Assembly: GCF_024139115.2 (NCBI RefSeq)
Contig: NC_085140.1
Location: 333,991,953-334,055,952, forward strand
Reading direction: 5' to 3'
DNA from: Armigeres subalbatus
Lineage: Eukaryota; Arthropoda; Insecta; Diptera; Culicidae
Length of the DNA stretch: 64,000 nt
Positions within the stretch are counted from its first letter, which is position 1. Each line of letters opens with the position of its first letter. Shown one piece after another: positions 44,311 through 57,119 of the stretch. The notes below the pieces were generated by a model that worked only from the letters and a program-made list of their open reading frames with translations, ran no database searches and was not told the DNA's origin. A program made the position numbers and the translations under genes.

Positions 44311-47159
44311 CATTTGAATACCATGCTACAACCGTATTACTCCCATACGAAAAATCTAATCATTCACGACTTTTGAAATTGTTCGAATAGCAAGGAAACT
44401 TAGTACCGAGTCCACTAATGGGAGTGGGTATGGCTCCCTTATTCATATGGTCAAAGCCTGGACCTAGCTTACTAAAATTTATTGTATTTATCTATTTACT
44501 GGCAATATATAATACCCATAGTCTTCACTTTAGCATGAAGATTACCATAGTTCACTAATCACATTATTTTTTGTGCATTTTGAGTCATTAATATTTCAAT
44601 CTACTTTAAACTACTATTCACTAACAACCCAGCGGTTGTTAACCTTGTAATGCTGAAGGCTATTGATTTTAGAAGCGAAAATTTCTGCGGTAATTTCTTC
44701 GGGAATTTAGCTCATTCAGTCAGAAAAGGAATCATAAATTGCAGTTATGGCAAATTTCTTAGGCCTTAATTAACTGCATTTACCAACAAGTTCGTGAAAA
44801 CTAACTAAAGCTAAAGCTGGTAAAAAGAAAACTACTACAAATAAACATAGGAATGGAGGACATGGAACGAACATTTCAAATGATCAGAAAACAACGTACC
44901 GGCGCGTACCGTTTTCATTCGATGGAGCGAATTGGCCCTGCAGAAGGCAGTCAACCCTAACTGAATTCGGAATTCGGTACCGTTGTCAACCAAATGAACT
45001 TGGGTTTCGCCGTCCATAAATTATCATACATTCTCGACGGTAATATGGTTAGAAACGTCTTCGATTCCGCAGCAATATCGTTTGAGAGTAAGACACATGT
45101 TCCCATGCTGTGTGGCTATCACGACAGAAAACAAGACCGAAGACAGATCAAGGATTCGGTTTATTGATATTCGATGGCATGTGGGTAGGACATTTTCCCG
45201 GCAAAACCGTCAAGCAGTTCAATCGATGTCTTTGTTGGTGGAGACAGCATCTGGTTGAATTGCGTTTATTGCTGTTGTAATGCAGTCGAGTGGAAATCTG
45301 ATGTGTTTTATTGAAAGGGTAATTCGGGTGACCTATATTGCGAATGGCGTTTCTTCTGCCGGAATTAAGTGATATTTCTGATGTGCTTGGAGTGAGGAAG
45401 ATGATAAGATAAATCGATCCGTTCAAATTGAATAAAAACTCACGAGCATCTGGTGTTATGTATTTACTACACTTGAAATCCACCAACAAAGCTTACCATT
45501 AGCAATAACCCTTACTCCGAGTTTAACCCACATTCATTAGGCAACGGATTACACATGTTTCCCCCATGTAGAGGTCTCAAATTTCGGCTGCTCACACCTT
45601 CGGGCCCTATCAGAACTCGTTTTACGTTTCAGCGCCCATACTCAGTCATCCGACTGGGAAAAGGTATCATACCCTGATGTGGCTTGGCATGTGCCCGTCT
45701 ATTTCCGGCTCATTTGTCACATGCAACTCGTTTAGCCGAGGAAGACGATGCCACTCGGAAGATACCATTGCTTTGTACTGTCGCCGCCACCACAGCCTTC
45801 AGTCGCTTGTCTATATGATATAGAGTTAGGTGTCGTTTTTCGTACCTACATCTCCATTTGTTGTCAATTCTTGCGTTTGACGATAAATAAATGGTTCGAA
45901 TAAATTGATCAATAAGCAGGTCAAATGGTTTGAAAGAAAATCGAAGATCGAAAAACTTCCATCTAACTATATTTTAATTGATAAACACATGCACAAGCCT
46001 TATCATATTGACTAACGGGTGAAGCTAGAGTAAACGCAACGCGACAGTCCAATTTGAAAGTTCATTGATAATAAATGTTATTCTGGGGGGCACCTAAGAA
46101 CAGGAAAGCCGGATTCCAGTCATAGTTGAAAACTTACCAAGCTGACATAACCGATTCCTGTACGGATGCTCATCAGGGTTGGAAACAGCGACGGACCCTG
46201 CAGTGCGCTATCTAAAGCGTGCTGGATGGATGGCTGCGAGATGGGTGATGTTTTTTCAGTCTTCTCTAGTTAAAATATTTTGAAAGTCGAGACTTCATCA
46301 TCATCTCAATGGCAGGCTCGGTGTTTTCCATAAACATTTCTCCGGCTGCTGTCGCTGGCCTGGCATTAGAATAGGATCTGTGAGCGCTACCTTACTGTGT
46401 ATTATGAGCTGCTGCATGCATGATGTATGGATGGGGATGAAGTTTATTCCGGTTGGTTTGGGCTGAATGTTTTAAAATTGAGTGATGTTGATCCACTGCT
46501 CAATGTGTTTTAACTTCTTCTCTTTTCGTGGAAGCGGGGAACTTTTCAAATGCGCTAGAAGATGCTGGATCGGAGTGAAATATCGGCGCTTCTTTGCTCC
46601 CATTTGTTTTGATTCAAAGCACATTCGTCTTCCTCAGGTTAGGGCTACGTGCTGGGATTCCGTGAATGGTAAATGAAAAGATGATATTCACTGCATGTGG
46701 ATTAGTTGTAATACAATTGATAAGGAGGTAAACACGACAGTCGAAATTTAAGATCTCAATGCGCTGATATTATGTTCCAATGGATTCTCAGTCATGGAAG
46801 AGCTTTACACAACAAAATGTTATCTCTACATCTAGTGGTGCAAAACTGAGAGTGCAAACTAGAAGTCGCTATCTTCTGGGAATATCAGGTAACTAACTTT
46901 AGAGAGATTTAATGAATCACCAAGGTGTAGATCCTGTAAGATTAAAAAAAAAATCCCTAAAATGTTTGTTAAAAGTCAAAATATTATAACTTTGTTCCGT
47001 TTTCCATCTCACTGAACAGAACATATATTCATCACATCGCAAAACATAAAAAGTAGAAGGTTGTATCCGAGACATGACCGCCAACGTAGTGTGTAAGATA
47101 CAAAATTTTGAAATTCTGTTTCCTGTTTCCTGTTGTTGATCTCATGCTGCCGAGACCGC
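44311..47159. other. Non-coding DNA, no gene seen
   Basis: Mixed-composition DNA. Frames of 60-113 codons (for example 45148-45489 on the minus strand) show no domain, signal peptide or splice context. No repeat from elsewhere in the window was recognised. Confidence 0.4.
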
Positions 47160-48372
47160 TATCGAATTCATGGTGTCAATGATTTGCCGCTAAAACGCAA
47201 TAGAATACACGAGAATACATTTTTGCAGCATCTTACAATCATGAATGGAAATTTCACTTGACTGCTACTGACGCCAACGTCAGCCACTCGATGATTTGCC
47301 ACTGAAACGAATACCAATCGATTTTTGAATCGTCTCCCTCCGACGAGCGCTTGTGATTCTGCTACAACCAGCGGCAACTTTCTGCCGTCGCCGAGCAATT
47401 ATGATTAAAGACAATTCGTCTCAGCTCTTGCGTAAAATGATGATTCTGAAAAGAATCGCTTTGTGCGCCTTTCCAATCACGAACGGAAAGAAACCAAAAC
47501 CAGAATCTTGAAAGAAAACTTCACATGACTGCCTCTGATGCCAATCGATGAATTGCTGCTTTAGCACGATAGACACCATCCATACAAATGCATTTTCGCA
47601 GTTTCTCCCTCCGACGAGCACTTGCTACTATCGACGCCAAGCGATTATGATGTGCACTTTGAAGAAAAAGCCTTGACCTTGGTTTCACTCACTTGGTTTC
47701 ACTGGCATCGAACGAACAAAAGGCGTAGCCAGCAGACGCCAATGGTACCAGATCAGCCTCTGAAAGGGGCAGGGCATCGGTCTCCATTGCGATCGGATAC
47801 AGGTAAGCCAAGATCAGGTTTTCGCGACCGTTTTCAGACCGCCGTCCACCTTCTGCTGCCGGACGAGCTGGCTATACACGCCGTCTCGGAGAGAAGCAAA
47901 GTAATCGCCAAGTAAACGTAGCGATTTACCGCTGAAACAGACAGACAGCCATTCATGCGAATACATTTTTGCTGAGCCTCCCTCAGACAAGCGCTTTTAT
48001 TGCTGTGAGCTCCAACTCTCTGCCCTGCCGTAATCTGGAAAAGTGACGTAACAGCCATTTTACAACATGCATGTTTTCCATTTTTCTGTTAAAGAGCTTG
48101 ATGAGTAGTACTCGTTAACACCATTTTTGGAAAATGGCGTATACGTCACTTTTTCAGATTACGGCAGTGCCGTCGCCAAGCATTGATGATATGCACTTTT
48201 AAAAAAAGTTGTCTTCACTTGTATAAACCTTTCTAATCATTCACAGACACCAAATGTAAATCCAAACTTTGAGTGAAAATTTTACTTCACTTCACTTCAG
48301 TTCCAACAGTTACTTGATGATTTTCCGCTCAAATGGCACCATTAGGAATACACTTTCAGTACCTCCACTGAT
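47160..48372. repeat. Diverged tandem family of roughly 240-bp units
   Basis: Blocks recur in the same order: TGATTTGCC.CTGAAACG, AATACATTTT, CTCCCTCCGACGAGCGCTTG, CTGCCGTCGCCGAGCAATTATGAT and CCTTTCCAATCACGAAC. Copies can be followed near 47185, 47290, 47530, 47690 and 47920, each with many substitutions and indels. The spacer preceding each GAATTC satellite block (48173-48997, 50202-51085) carries the same landmarks, so the satellite arose within this family. Confidence 0.6.
48025..48167. mobile_element. 143-bp palindromic MITE with TGCC duplication
   Basis: Both ends start CTGCCGTAATCTG.AAAAGT (right end reverse-complemented), with arms of about 40 bp. TGCC flanks both sides (48021-48024, 48168-48171), although the ends themselves contain TGCC, so the duplication could be read with some slack. 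The right border lies 5 bp from the start of the duplicated spacer at 48173. Confidence 0.72.
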
Positions 48373-48381
48373 ATCCCGGAA

Positions 48382-48810
48382 TAGAGATGGTCGGGTTTCA
48401 CATTTTGTAAACCCGAACCCGACCCGAACCCGATTTAGAAATTCCTTTTAAACCCGGACCCGACCCGAACCCGGAATGAAAAATCTTATCAAACCGGAAT
48501 CCGACCCGTGCCCGACAATTTTTGCAGTCTTAAACCCGAGCTGGACCCGAACTAATTTTTTGGCGGGAAACTTAAACTAGATATTTTATATTTCTCTTTT
48601 TACACCCAACTGGGTATAGGCCCAAACAACGAACAAGCCTTAAAATGATCAGAAACAAATAAAAAAATATTCAATACTTTATTTCTCAAACTTTTACCCG
48701 ACCCAGACCCGACATTTTGTCATTTCACAAACCCGTACCCGAATTTGTTTTAATTTTCCAAACCCGAGCCCGACCGGAACCCGTCGCCACCCGAAACCCG
48801 ACCATCTCTA
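48382..48810. mobile_element. hAT-type MITE filled with CCCGAACC repeats, copy 1
   Basis: Ends are TAGAGATGGTCGGGTTTC and its reverse complement. An 8-bp duplication TCCCGGAA flanks it (48374-48381, 48811-48818). The subterminal sequence is a run of ACCCGAACCCG-type words on both sides of an AT-rich centre. The 8-bp duplication and TAGAG terminus indicate hAT. It is 33 bp shorter than copy 2. Confidence 0.85.
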
Positions 48811-48997
48811 TCCCGGAACCCCAATCGACGACAATTTTGCATTTAACATAGAAGAGACATAAAATGTTGGTCCTGAAAAGAGCCTTATTTCTTTTCACAA
48901 TGTGCTTTTCTAATCACTAACAGCAACCAAACGATGGTCCGAACATTGTTTGGAAATTTCTTTTGAGTGCTGCTGTTGCCGGTGCCGGCCTCTCGAT

Positions 48998-50201
48998 TCC
49001 GAATTCCCGAAGGAATTCTTCCGAATTCCCGAAGGAATTCTTCCGAATTCCCGAAGGAATTCTTCCGAATTCCCGAAGGAATTAGGAATTCTTCCGAATT
49101 CCCGAAGGAATTCTTCCGAATTCCCGAAGGAATTCTTCCGAATTCCCGAAGGAATTCTTCCGAATTCGAAGGAATTCTTCCGAATTCGAAGGAATTCTTC
49201 CGAATTTGAAGGAATTCTTCCGAATTTCGAAGGAATTCTTCCGAATTCGAAGGAATTCTTCCGAATTCGAAGGAATTCTTCCGATTCTGAAGGAATTCTT
49301 CCGAATTCGAAGGAATTCTTCCGAATTCGAAGGAATTCTTCCGAATTCTGAAGGAATTCTTCCGAATTCGAAGGAATTCTTCGAATTCGAAGGATTCTTC
49401 CGAATTCGAAGGAATTCTTCCGAATTCCCGAAGGAATTCTTCCGATTCTGAAGGAATTCTTCCGAATTCTGAAGGAATTCTTCCGAATTCGAAGGAATTC
49501 TTCCGAATTCGAAGGAATTCTTCCGAATTTCGAAGGAATTCTTCCGAATTCGAAGGAATTCTTCCGATTCGAAGGAATTCTTCCGAATTCGAAGGAATTC
49601 TTCCGAATTCGAAGGAATTCTTCCGAATTCGAAGGAATTCTTCCGAATTTCGAAGGAATTCTTCCGAATTCGAAGGAATTCTTCCGATTCGAAGGAATTC
49701 TTCCGAATTCCGAAGGAATTCTTCCGAATTCGAAGGAATTCTTCCGAATTCCAGAAGGAATTCTTCCGATTTCGAAGGAATTCTTCCGAATTCTGAAGGA
49801 ATTCTTCCGAATTCGAAGGAATTCTTCCGAATTCTGAAGGAATTCTTCCGAATTCGAAGGAATTCTTCCGATTTCGAAGGAATTCTTCCGAATTCTGAAG
49901 GAATTCTTCCGAATTCGAAGGAATTCTTCCGAATTCGAAGGAATTCTTCCGAATTCGAAGGAATTCTTCCGAATTCTGAAGGAATTCTTCCGAATTTCGA
50001 AGGAATTCTTCCGATTTCAAGAATTCTTCCGAATTTCGAAGGAATTCTTCCGAATTCGAAGGAATTCTTCCGAATTCGAAGGAATTCTTCCGAATTCGAA
50101 GGAATTCTTCCGAATTTTCGAAGGAATTCTTCCGAATTCTGATGGAATTCTTCCGAATTTCGAAGGAATTCTTCCGAATTCGAAGGAATTCTTCCGAATT
50201 C
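48998..50201. repeat. 20-bp GAATTC satellite, block A (1.2 kb)
   Basis: About 58 units of GAAGGAATTCTTCCGAATTC with 20-, 21- and 22-bp variants that differ after the second GAATTC (none, C, CT or CCC). The first eight or so units are the CCC variant. Each unit carries two EcoRI sites and is nearly self-complementary. Neither unit strand contains a stop codon in any frame, so long open frames (up to 461 codons on the minus strand) are inevitable and carry no coding meaning. Confidence 0.93.
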
Positions 50202-51085
50202 TCGCCAAGCATTGATGATATGCACTTTTAAAAAGTTTTCTTCTTCACTTGTATAAACCTTTCTAATCATTCACAGGCACCAAATGTAAATCCAAACCAT
50301 GTGTAAAAATTTTATTTCACTTCACTTCACTTCCAACAGTCACTTGATGATTTCCCGCTCAAATGGCACCATTTAGAATACATTTTCAGTACCTCCACTG
50401 ATATCCCGGAATAGAGATGGTCGGGTTTCACATTTTGTAAACCCGACCCGAACCCGATTTAGAAATGCCTTTTAAACCCGAACCCGACCCGAACCCGATA
50501 TGAAAAATCTTATCAAACCCGAACCCGACTCGTACCCGACCATTTTTGCAGTCGTAAACCCGTGCTGGACCCGAACTAATTTTTGGCGGAAAACTCATAC
50601 TAGATATGTTATATTTCTTTTTACACCCAAAAGTGTATAAGCCCAAACAACAAACAAGCCTTAAAATGATCAGAAACAAATAAAAAAATATTCAATACTT
50701 TATTTCTCAAACTTTTACCCGACCCAGACCCGACATTTTGTCATTTCACAAACCCGTACCCGACCCGAACCCGAATTTGTTTTAATTTTCCAAACCCGAG
50801 CCCGACCCGAACCCGTCGGGTTCGGATTCGAGTCGGGTTTCGGGTTTGAAAACCCGAAACCCGACCATCTCTATCCCGGAACCCCAATCGACGACAATTT
50901 TGCATTTAACATAGAAGAGACATAAAATGTTGGTCCTGAAAAGGATCTAATTTCTTTTCACAATGCGCCTGTCTAATCACTAACAGCAACCAAACGATGG
51001 TCCGAACATTGTTTGAAAATTTCTTTTGAGTGCTATAGCTGTATACTGTTACTGTATACTGTTGTCGGTACCGGCCTCTCGATTC
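50202..51085. repeat. Segmental duplication, spacer of unit 2
   Basis: Second copy of the spacer at 48173-48997, ending GTACCGGCCTCTCGATTCCG just before satellite block B. It has a short tandem duplication of CTGTATACTGTT near 51042-51062 that is missing in unit 1. Confidence 0.85.
50412..50873. mobile_element. hAT-type MITE filled with CCCGAACC repeats, copy 2
   Basis: Same ends and same 8-bp duplication TCCCGGAA (50404-50411, 50874-50881) as copy 1, so it was copied with the spacer and did not insert separately. It keeps 33 bp missing from copy 1, including GGGTTCGGATTCGAGTCGGG near the right end, which pairs with the left subterminal repeats. Confidence 0.87.
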
Positions 51086-54000
51086 CGAATTCGAAGGAAT
51101 TCTTCCGATTTCGAAGGAATTCTTCCGAATTCTGAAGGAATTCTTCCGAATTTCGAAGGAATTCTTCCGATCCGAAGGAATTCTTCCGATTCGAAGGAAT
51201 TCTTCCGAATTTCGAAGGAATTCTTCCGAATTCTGAAGGAATTCTTCCGAATTCTGAAGGAATTCTTCCGAATTCTGAAGGAATTCTTCCGAATTCAGGA
51301 AGGAATTCTTCCGAATTCAGGAAGGAATTCTTCCGAATTCTGAAGGAATTCTTCCGATTCGAAGGAATTCTTCCGAATTCTGAAGGAATTCTTCCGAATT
51401 CTGAAGGAATTCTTCCGAATTCGAAGGAATTCTTCCGATTCGAAGGAATTTCTTCCGAATTCGAAGGAATTCTTCCGAATTCTGAAGGAATTCTTCCGAT
51501 TCTGAAGGAATTCTTCCGAATTCGAAGGAATTCTTCCGAATTCGAAGGAATTCTTCCGAATTCGAAGGAATTCTTCCGAATTCTGAAGGAATTCTTCCGA
51601 TTCTGAAGGAATTCTTCCGAATTCGAAGGAATTCTTCCGAATTTCGAAGGAATTCTTCCGAATTCTGAAGGAATTCTTCCGAATTTCGAAGGAATTCTTC
51701 CGAATTCCCGAAGGAATTCTTCCGAATTCGAAGGAATTCTTCCGAATTCGAAGGAATTCTTCCGAATTCTGAAGGAATTCTTCCGACTTCGAAGGAATTC
51801 TTCCGAATTCGAAGGAATTCTTCCGAATTCGAAGGAATTCTTCCGAATTTGAAGGAATTCTTCCGATTCTGAAGGAATTCTTCCGAATTCGAAGGAATTC
51901 TTCCGAATTCTGAAGGAATTCTTCCGAATTTCGAAGGAATTCTTCCGAATTCTGAAGGAATTCTTCCGAATTCGAAGGAATTCTTCCGAATTCGAAGGAA
52001 TTCTTCCGAATTCGAAGGAATTCTTCCGAATTCTGAAGGAATTCTTCCGAATTCGAAGGAATTCTTCCGAATTTCGAAGGAATTCTTCCGAATTCCCGAA
52101 GGAATTCTTCCGAATTCTGAAGGAATTCTTCCGAATTTCGAAGGAATTCTTCCGAATTCGAAGGAATTCTTCCGAATTCGAAGGAATTCTTCCGAATTCG
52201 AAGGAATTCTTCCGAATTCGAAGGAATTCTTCCGAATTCTGAAGGAATTCTTCCGAATTCTGAAGGAATTCTTCCGAATTCGAAGGAATTCTTCCGAATT
52301 CTGAAGGAATTCTTCCGAATTCTTTTCTGGAAGAATTCTTCCGAATTCTGAAGGAATTCTTCCGAATTTCGAAGGAATTCTCCCGAATTCGAAGGAATTC
52401 TCCTGAATTCGAAGGAATTCTCCTGAATTCCCGAAGGAATTCTCCTGAATTCTGAAGGAATTCTCCTCCTGAAGGAATTCTCCTGAATTCGAAGGAATTC
52501 TCCCTGAATTCTGAAGGAATTCTCCTGAATTCGAAGGAATTCTCCCTGAATTTCGAAGGAATTCTCCTGAATTTCGAAGGAATTCTCCGAATTCTGAAGG
52601 AATTCTCCTGAATTCTGAAGGAATTCTCCCGAATTCTGAAGGAATTCTCCTGAATTCGAAGGAATTCTCCTGAATTCTGAAGGAATTCTCCTGAATTTCG
52701 AAGGAATTCTCCGAATTCTGAAGGAATTCTCCTGAATTTGAACTGAATTCTCCGAATTCTTGAAGGAATTCTTCCGATTTGAAGGAATTCTTCCTGAATT
52801 TTGAAGGAATTCTCCCGAATTCGAAGGAATTCTTCCGAATTCCCGAAGGAATTCTTCCTGATTCTGGAAGGAATTCCTGAATTTCGAAGGAATTCTCCCG
52901 AATTCTGAAGGAATTCTCCTGAATTCAGAAGGAATTCTCCTGAATTCGAAGGAATTCTCCGAATTTCAGAAGGAATTCTCCTGATTCTGAAGGAATTCTC
53001 CTGAATTCGAAGGAATTCTCCTGAATTCGAAGGAATTCTTCCGAATTCTGAAGGAATTCTTCCGAATTCTGAAGGAATTCTTCCGAATTTCGAAGGAATT
53101 CTTCCGAATTCCGAAGGAATTCTTCCGATTCTGAAGGAATTCTTCCGATTCTGAAGGAATTCTTCCGAATTCGAAGGAATTCTTCCGAATTCGAAGGAAT
53201 TCTTCCGAATTCTGAAGGAATTCTTCCGAATTCGAAGGAATTCTTCCGAATTCTGAAGGAATTCTTCCGAATTCGGAGGAATTCTTCCGAATTCTGAAGG
53301 AATTCTTCCGAATTCGGAGGAATTCTTCCGAATTCGGAGGAATTCTTCCGAATTCGGAAGGAATTCTTCCGAATTCTGGAGGAATTCTTCCGATTTCGAA
53401 GGAATTCTTGAATTCGAATTCTGAATTTCGAAGGAATTCTTCCGATTCTGAAGGAATTCTTCCGAATTTCGAAGGAATTCTTCCGAATTGAAGGAATTCT
53501 TCCGAATTCTCGAAGGAATTCTTCCGATTTCTGAATTCTTCCGAATTTCTGAAGGAATTCTTCCGAATTCGAAGGAATTCTTCCGAATTCTGAAGGAATT
53601 CTTCCGAATTTCGAAGGAATTCTTCCGAATTCGAAGGAATTCTTCCGAATTCTGAAGGAATTCTTCCGAATTCGAAGGAATTCTTCCGAATTCGAAGGAA
53701 TTCTTCCGAATTCCGGAAGGAATTTTCTTCCGATTCTTCAAAGGAATTCTTCCGACTCTGAAGGAATTCTTCCGATTTCAGAAGGAATTCTTCCGAATTC
53801 GAAGGAATTCTTCCGAATTCTGAAGGAATTCTTCCGAATTCCCGAAGGAATTCTTCCGAATTCGAAGGAATTCTTCCGAATTCTGAAGGAATTCTTCCGA
53901 ATTCTGAAGGAATTCTTCCGAATTCGAAGGAATTCTTCCGAATTTCGAAGGAATTCTTCCGATTCTGAAGGAATTCTTCCGAATTTTCAAGGAATTCTTC

Positions 54001-56784
54001 CGAATTCGAAGGAATTCTTCCGAATTTCGAAGGAATTCTTCCGAATTCTGAAGGAATTCTTCCGAATTTCGAAGGAATTCTTCCGAATTTCGAAGGAATT
54101 CTTCCGAATTTCGAAGGAATTCTTCCGAATTCGAAGGAATTCTTCCGAATTCGAAGGAATTCTTCCGAATTCTGAAGCGAATTCTTCCGAATTTAAGGAA
54201 TTCTTCCGAATTCGAAGGAATTCTTCCGATTTCGAAGGAATTCTTCCGAATTCGAAGGAATTCTTCCGATTCTGAAGGAATTCTTCCGAATTCTCGAAGG
54301 AATTCTTCCGATTCGAAGGAATTCTTCCGATTCGAAGGAATTCTTCCGAATTCGAAGGAATTCTTCCGAATTCTGAAGGAATTCTTCCGAATTCGAAGGA
54401 ATTCTTCCGAATTTCGAAGGAATTCTTCCGAATTCGAAGGAATTCTTCCGAATTCGAAGGAATTCTTCCGATTCGAAGGAATTCTTCCGATTCTGAAGGA
54501 ATTCTTCCGAATTCGAAGGAATTCTTCCGAATTCAGAAGGAATTCTTCCGAATTCGAAGGAATTCTTCCGAATTTCGAAGGAATTCTTCCGAATTCTGAA
54601 GGAATTCTTCCGATTCGAAGGAATTCTTCCGAATTCTGAAGGAATTCTTCCGAATTTCAAAGGAATTCTTCCAATTCGAAGGAATTCTTCCGAATTTTGA
54701 AGGAATTCTTCCGAATTTTCGAAGGAATTCTTCCGAATTTCAGCGAATTCTTCCGAATTCGAAGGAATTCTTCCGAATTTCGAAGGAATTCTTCCGAATT
54801 CTCGAAGGAATTCTTCCGAATTTCGAAGGAATTCTTCCGAATTTTGAAGGAATTCTTCCGAATTCTGAAGGAATTCTTCCGAATTTCGAAGGAATTCTTC
54901 CGATTTCCTGAAGGAATTCATTCTTCCGAATTTCGAAGGAATTCTTCCGAATTTCGAAGGAATTCTTCCGAATTCGAAGGAATTCTTCCGAATTTCGAAG
55001 GAATTCTTCCGAATTCCCAAGGAATTCTTCCGAATTCTGAAGGAATTCTTCCGAATTTTCAGGAATTCTTCCGAATTCGAAGGAATTCTTCCGAATTCGA
55101 ATTCTGAAGGAATTCTTCCGAATTCGAAGGAATTCTTCCGAATTTCGAAGGAATTCTTCCGAATTCTGAAGGAATTCTTCCGAATTCGAAGGAATTCTTC
55201 CGATTCCTTCGAATTCTTCGAATTCTGAAGGAATTCTTCCGAATTTCGAAGGAATTCTTCCGAATTCGAAGGAATTCTTCCGAATTCGAAGGAATTCTTC
55301 CGAATTCGAAGGAATTCTTCCGAATTCGAAGGAATTCTTCCGATTCGAAGGAATTCTTCCGATTCTGCGAAGGAATTCTTCCGATTCGAAGGAATTCTTC
55401 CGAATTCTGAAGGAATTCTTCCGAATTCGAAGGAATTCTTCCGATTCGAAGGAATTCTTCCGAATTCGAAGGAATTCTTCCGAATTTCGAAGGAATTCTT
55501 CCGAATTCAATTCTTCAGAATTTTCTTCCGAATTCTGAAGGAATTCTTCCGAATTCGAAGGAATTCTTCCGAATTCTGAAGGAATTCTTCCGAATTCGAA
55601 GGAATTCTTCCGAATTCTGAAGGAATTCTTCCGAATTCCCGAAGGAATTCTTCCGAATTCTGAAGGAATTCTTCCGAATTCGAAGGAATTCTTCCGATTC
55701 TGAAGGAATTCTTCCGAATTCGAAGGAATTCTTCCGAATTCGAAGGAATTCTTCCGAATTCTGAAGGAATTCTTCCGAATTCGAAGGAATTCTTCCGAAT
55801 TTCGAAGGAATTCTTCCGATTCTGAAGGAATTCTTCCGAATTCGAAGGAATTCTTCCGAATTCTGGAATTCTTCCGAATTTCGAAGGAATTCTTCCGAAT
55901 TCGAAGGAATTCTTCCGAATTCGAAGGAATTCTTCCGAATTCGAAGGAATTCTTCCGACTTCGAAGGAATTCTTCCGAATTCGAAGGAATTCTTCCGAAT
56001 TTCGAAGGAATTCTTCCGAATTCGAAGGAATTCTTCCGAATTCGAAGGAATTCTTCCGAATTTCGAAGGAATTCTTCCGAATTCGAAGGAATTCTTCCGA
56101 TTCTTCGAAGGAATTCTTCCGAATTCGAAGGAATTCTTCCGAATTCGAAGGAATTCTTCCGAATTCGAAGGAATTCTTCCGAATTCGAAGGAATTCTTCC
56201 GAATTCGAAGGAATTTCTTCCGAATTCGAAGGAATTCTTCCGAATTCGAAGGAATTCTTCGAATTCGAAGGAATTCTTCCGAATTCGAAGGAATTCTTCC
56301 GACTTTGAAGGAATTCTTCCGAATTCCCGACGGAATTCTTCCGAATTCCCGACGGAATTCTTCCGAATTCCCGACGGAATTCTTCCGAATTCCCGACGGA
56401 ATTCTTCCGAATTCCCGACGGAATTCTTCCGAATTCCCGACGGAATTCTTCCGAATTCGAAGGAATTCTTCCGAATTCGAAGGAATTCTTCCGAATTCGA
56501 AGGAATTCTTCCGAATTTCGAAGGAATTCTTCCGAATTCGAAGGAATTCTTCCGAATTCGAAGGAATTCTTCCGAATTCGAAGGAATTCTTCCGAATTCG
56601 AAGGAATTCTTCCGAATTCGAAGGAATTCTTCCGAATTCTGAAGGAATTCTTCCGAATTCGAAGGAATTCTTCCGAATTCTCGAAGGAATTTTCCGAATT
56701 TCCGAAGAAATTCTTCCGAATTTCCGAAGGAATTCTTCCGAATTCCCGAAGGAATTCTTCCGAATTCCCGAAGGAATTCTTCCG
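51086..56784. repeat. 20-bp GAATTC satellite, block B (5.7 kb)
   Basis: About 270 units of the same satellite. Sub-blocks of variants are visible: GAATTCTCCTGAATTC units at 52375-53040, CGGAGGAATTC units at 53270-53395, and six GACGGAATTCTTCCGAATTC units at 56330-56455. The block ends with CCC-type units like those that begin block A. Open frames of 902, 728, 431 and 275 codons on the minus strand repeat IRKNSFEFGRIPSNSEEFLR: because the unit is 20 bp, three units give 20 codons and all three frames are used in turn. They have no start context, are absent of other sequence and should not be annotated as genes. Confidence 0.94.
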
Positions 56785-57119
56785 AAAAAAATCCAGCCAC
56801 ATTATGGAAGATCATCCCGACAATTTGCAGATGAGTCTTACTCAAATTCGACGAAAATACATTAGTTACAAATATGCGTTCAAGGACAAAATATATTTCG
56901 TTAATTTCTCGGATCCTCACACGCACACTTTTTCGCCTATTTTACAGTGAAACTTAATTGCATACCTTTTACCAATTTCCGCGTATCTTGTTCTGAATTC
57001 AAACATTGATTTTTGAAATCCGTTAAAAACAAAACTTTTTTTGTTAAATATCTTGGCTGTGCATATGCACAGCATATGTTTCGAAATGGACAAATTGATA
57101 TGAAATTTGCGAAAAGAAT
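56785..57119. other. Unique flank right of the satellite
   Basis: No gene or repeat recognised. Confidence 0.4.

Larger units (their letters stand above)
48173..50201. repeat. Segmental tandem duplication, unit 1 (spacer plus satellite)
   Basis: The 825-bp spacer 48173-48997 (TCGCCAAGCATTGATGATAT onward) is repeated with a few per cent difference at 50202-51085, each time followed by the GAATTC satellite. Unit 1 is 2029 bp. Shared features include the hAT-type MITE with the same target duplication. Confidence 0.85.

Noticed and set aside
51033..53741. A 902-codon open frame on the minus strand, with others of 728, 461, 431, 376 and 275 codons in 48885-56926
   Set aside because: They consist almost only of the 20-bp satellite, which has no stop codon in any frame on either strand. 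Overlapping frames on both strands give equivalent repeats, so the openness is a composition effect.
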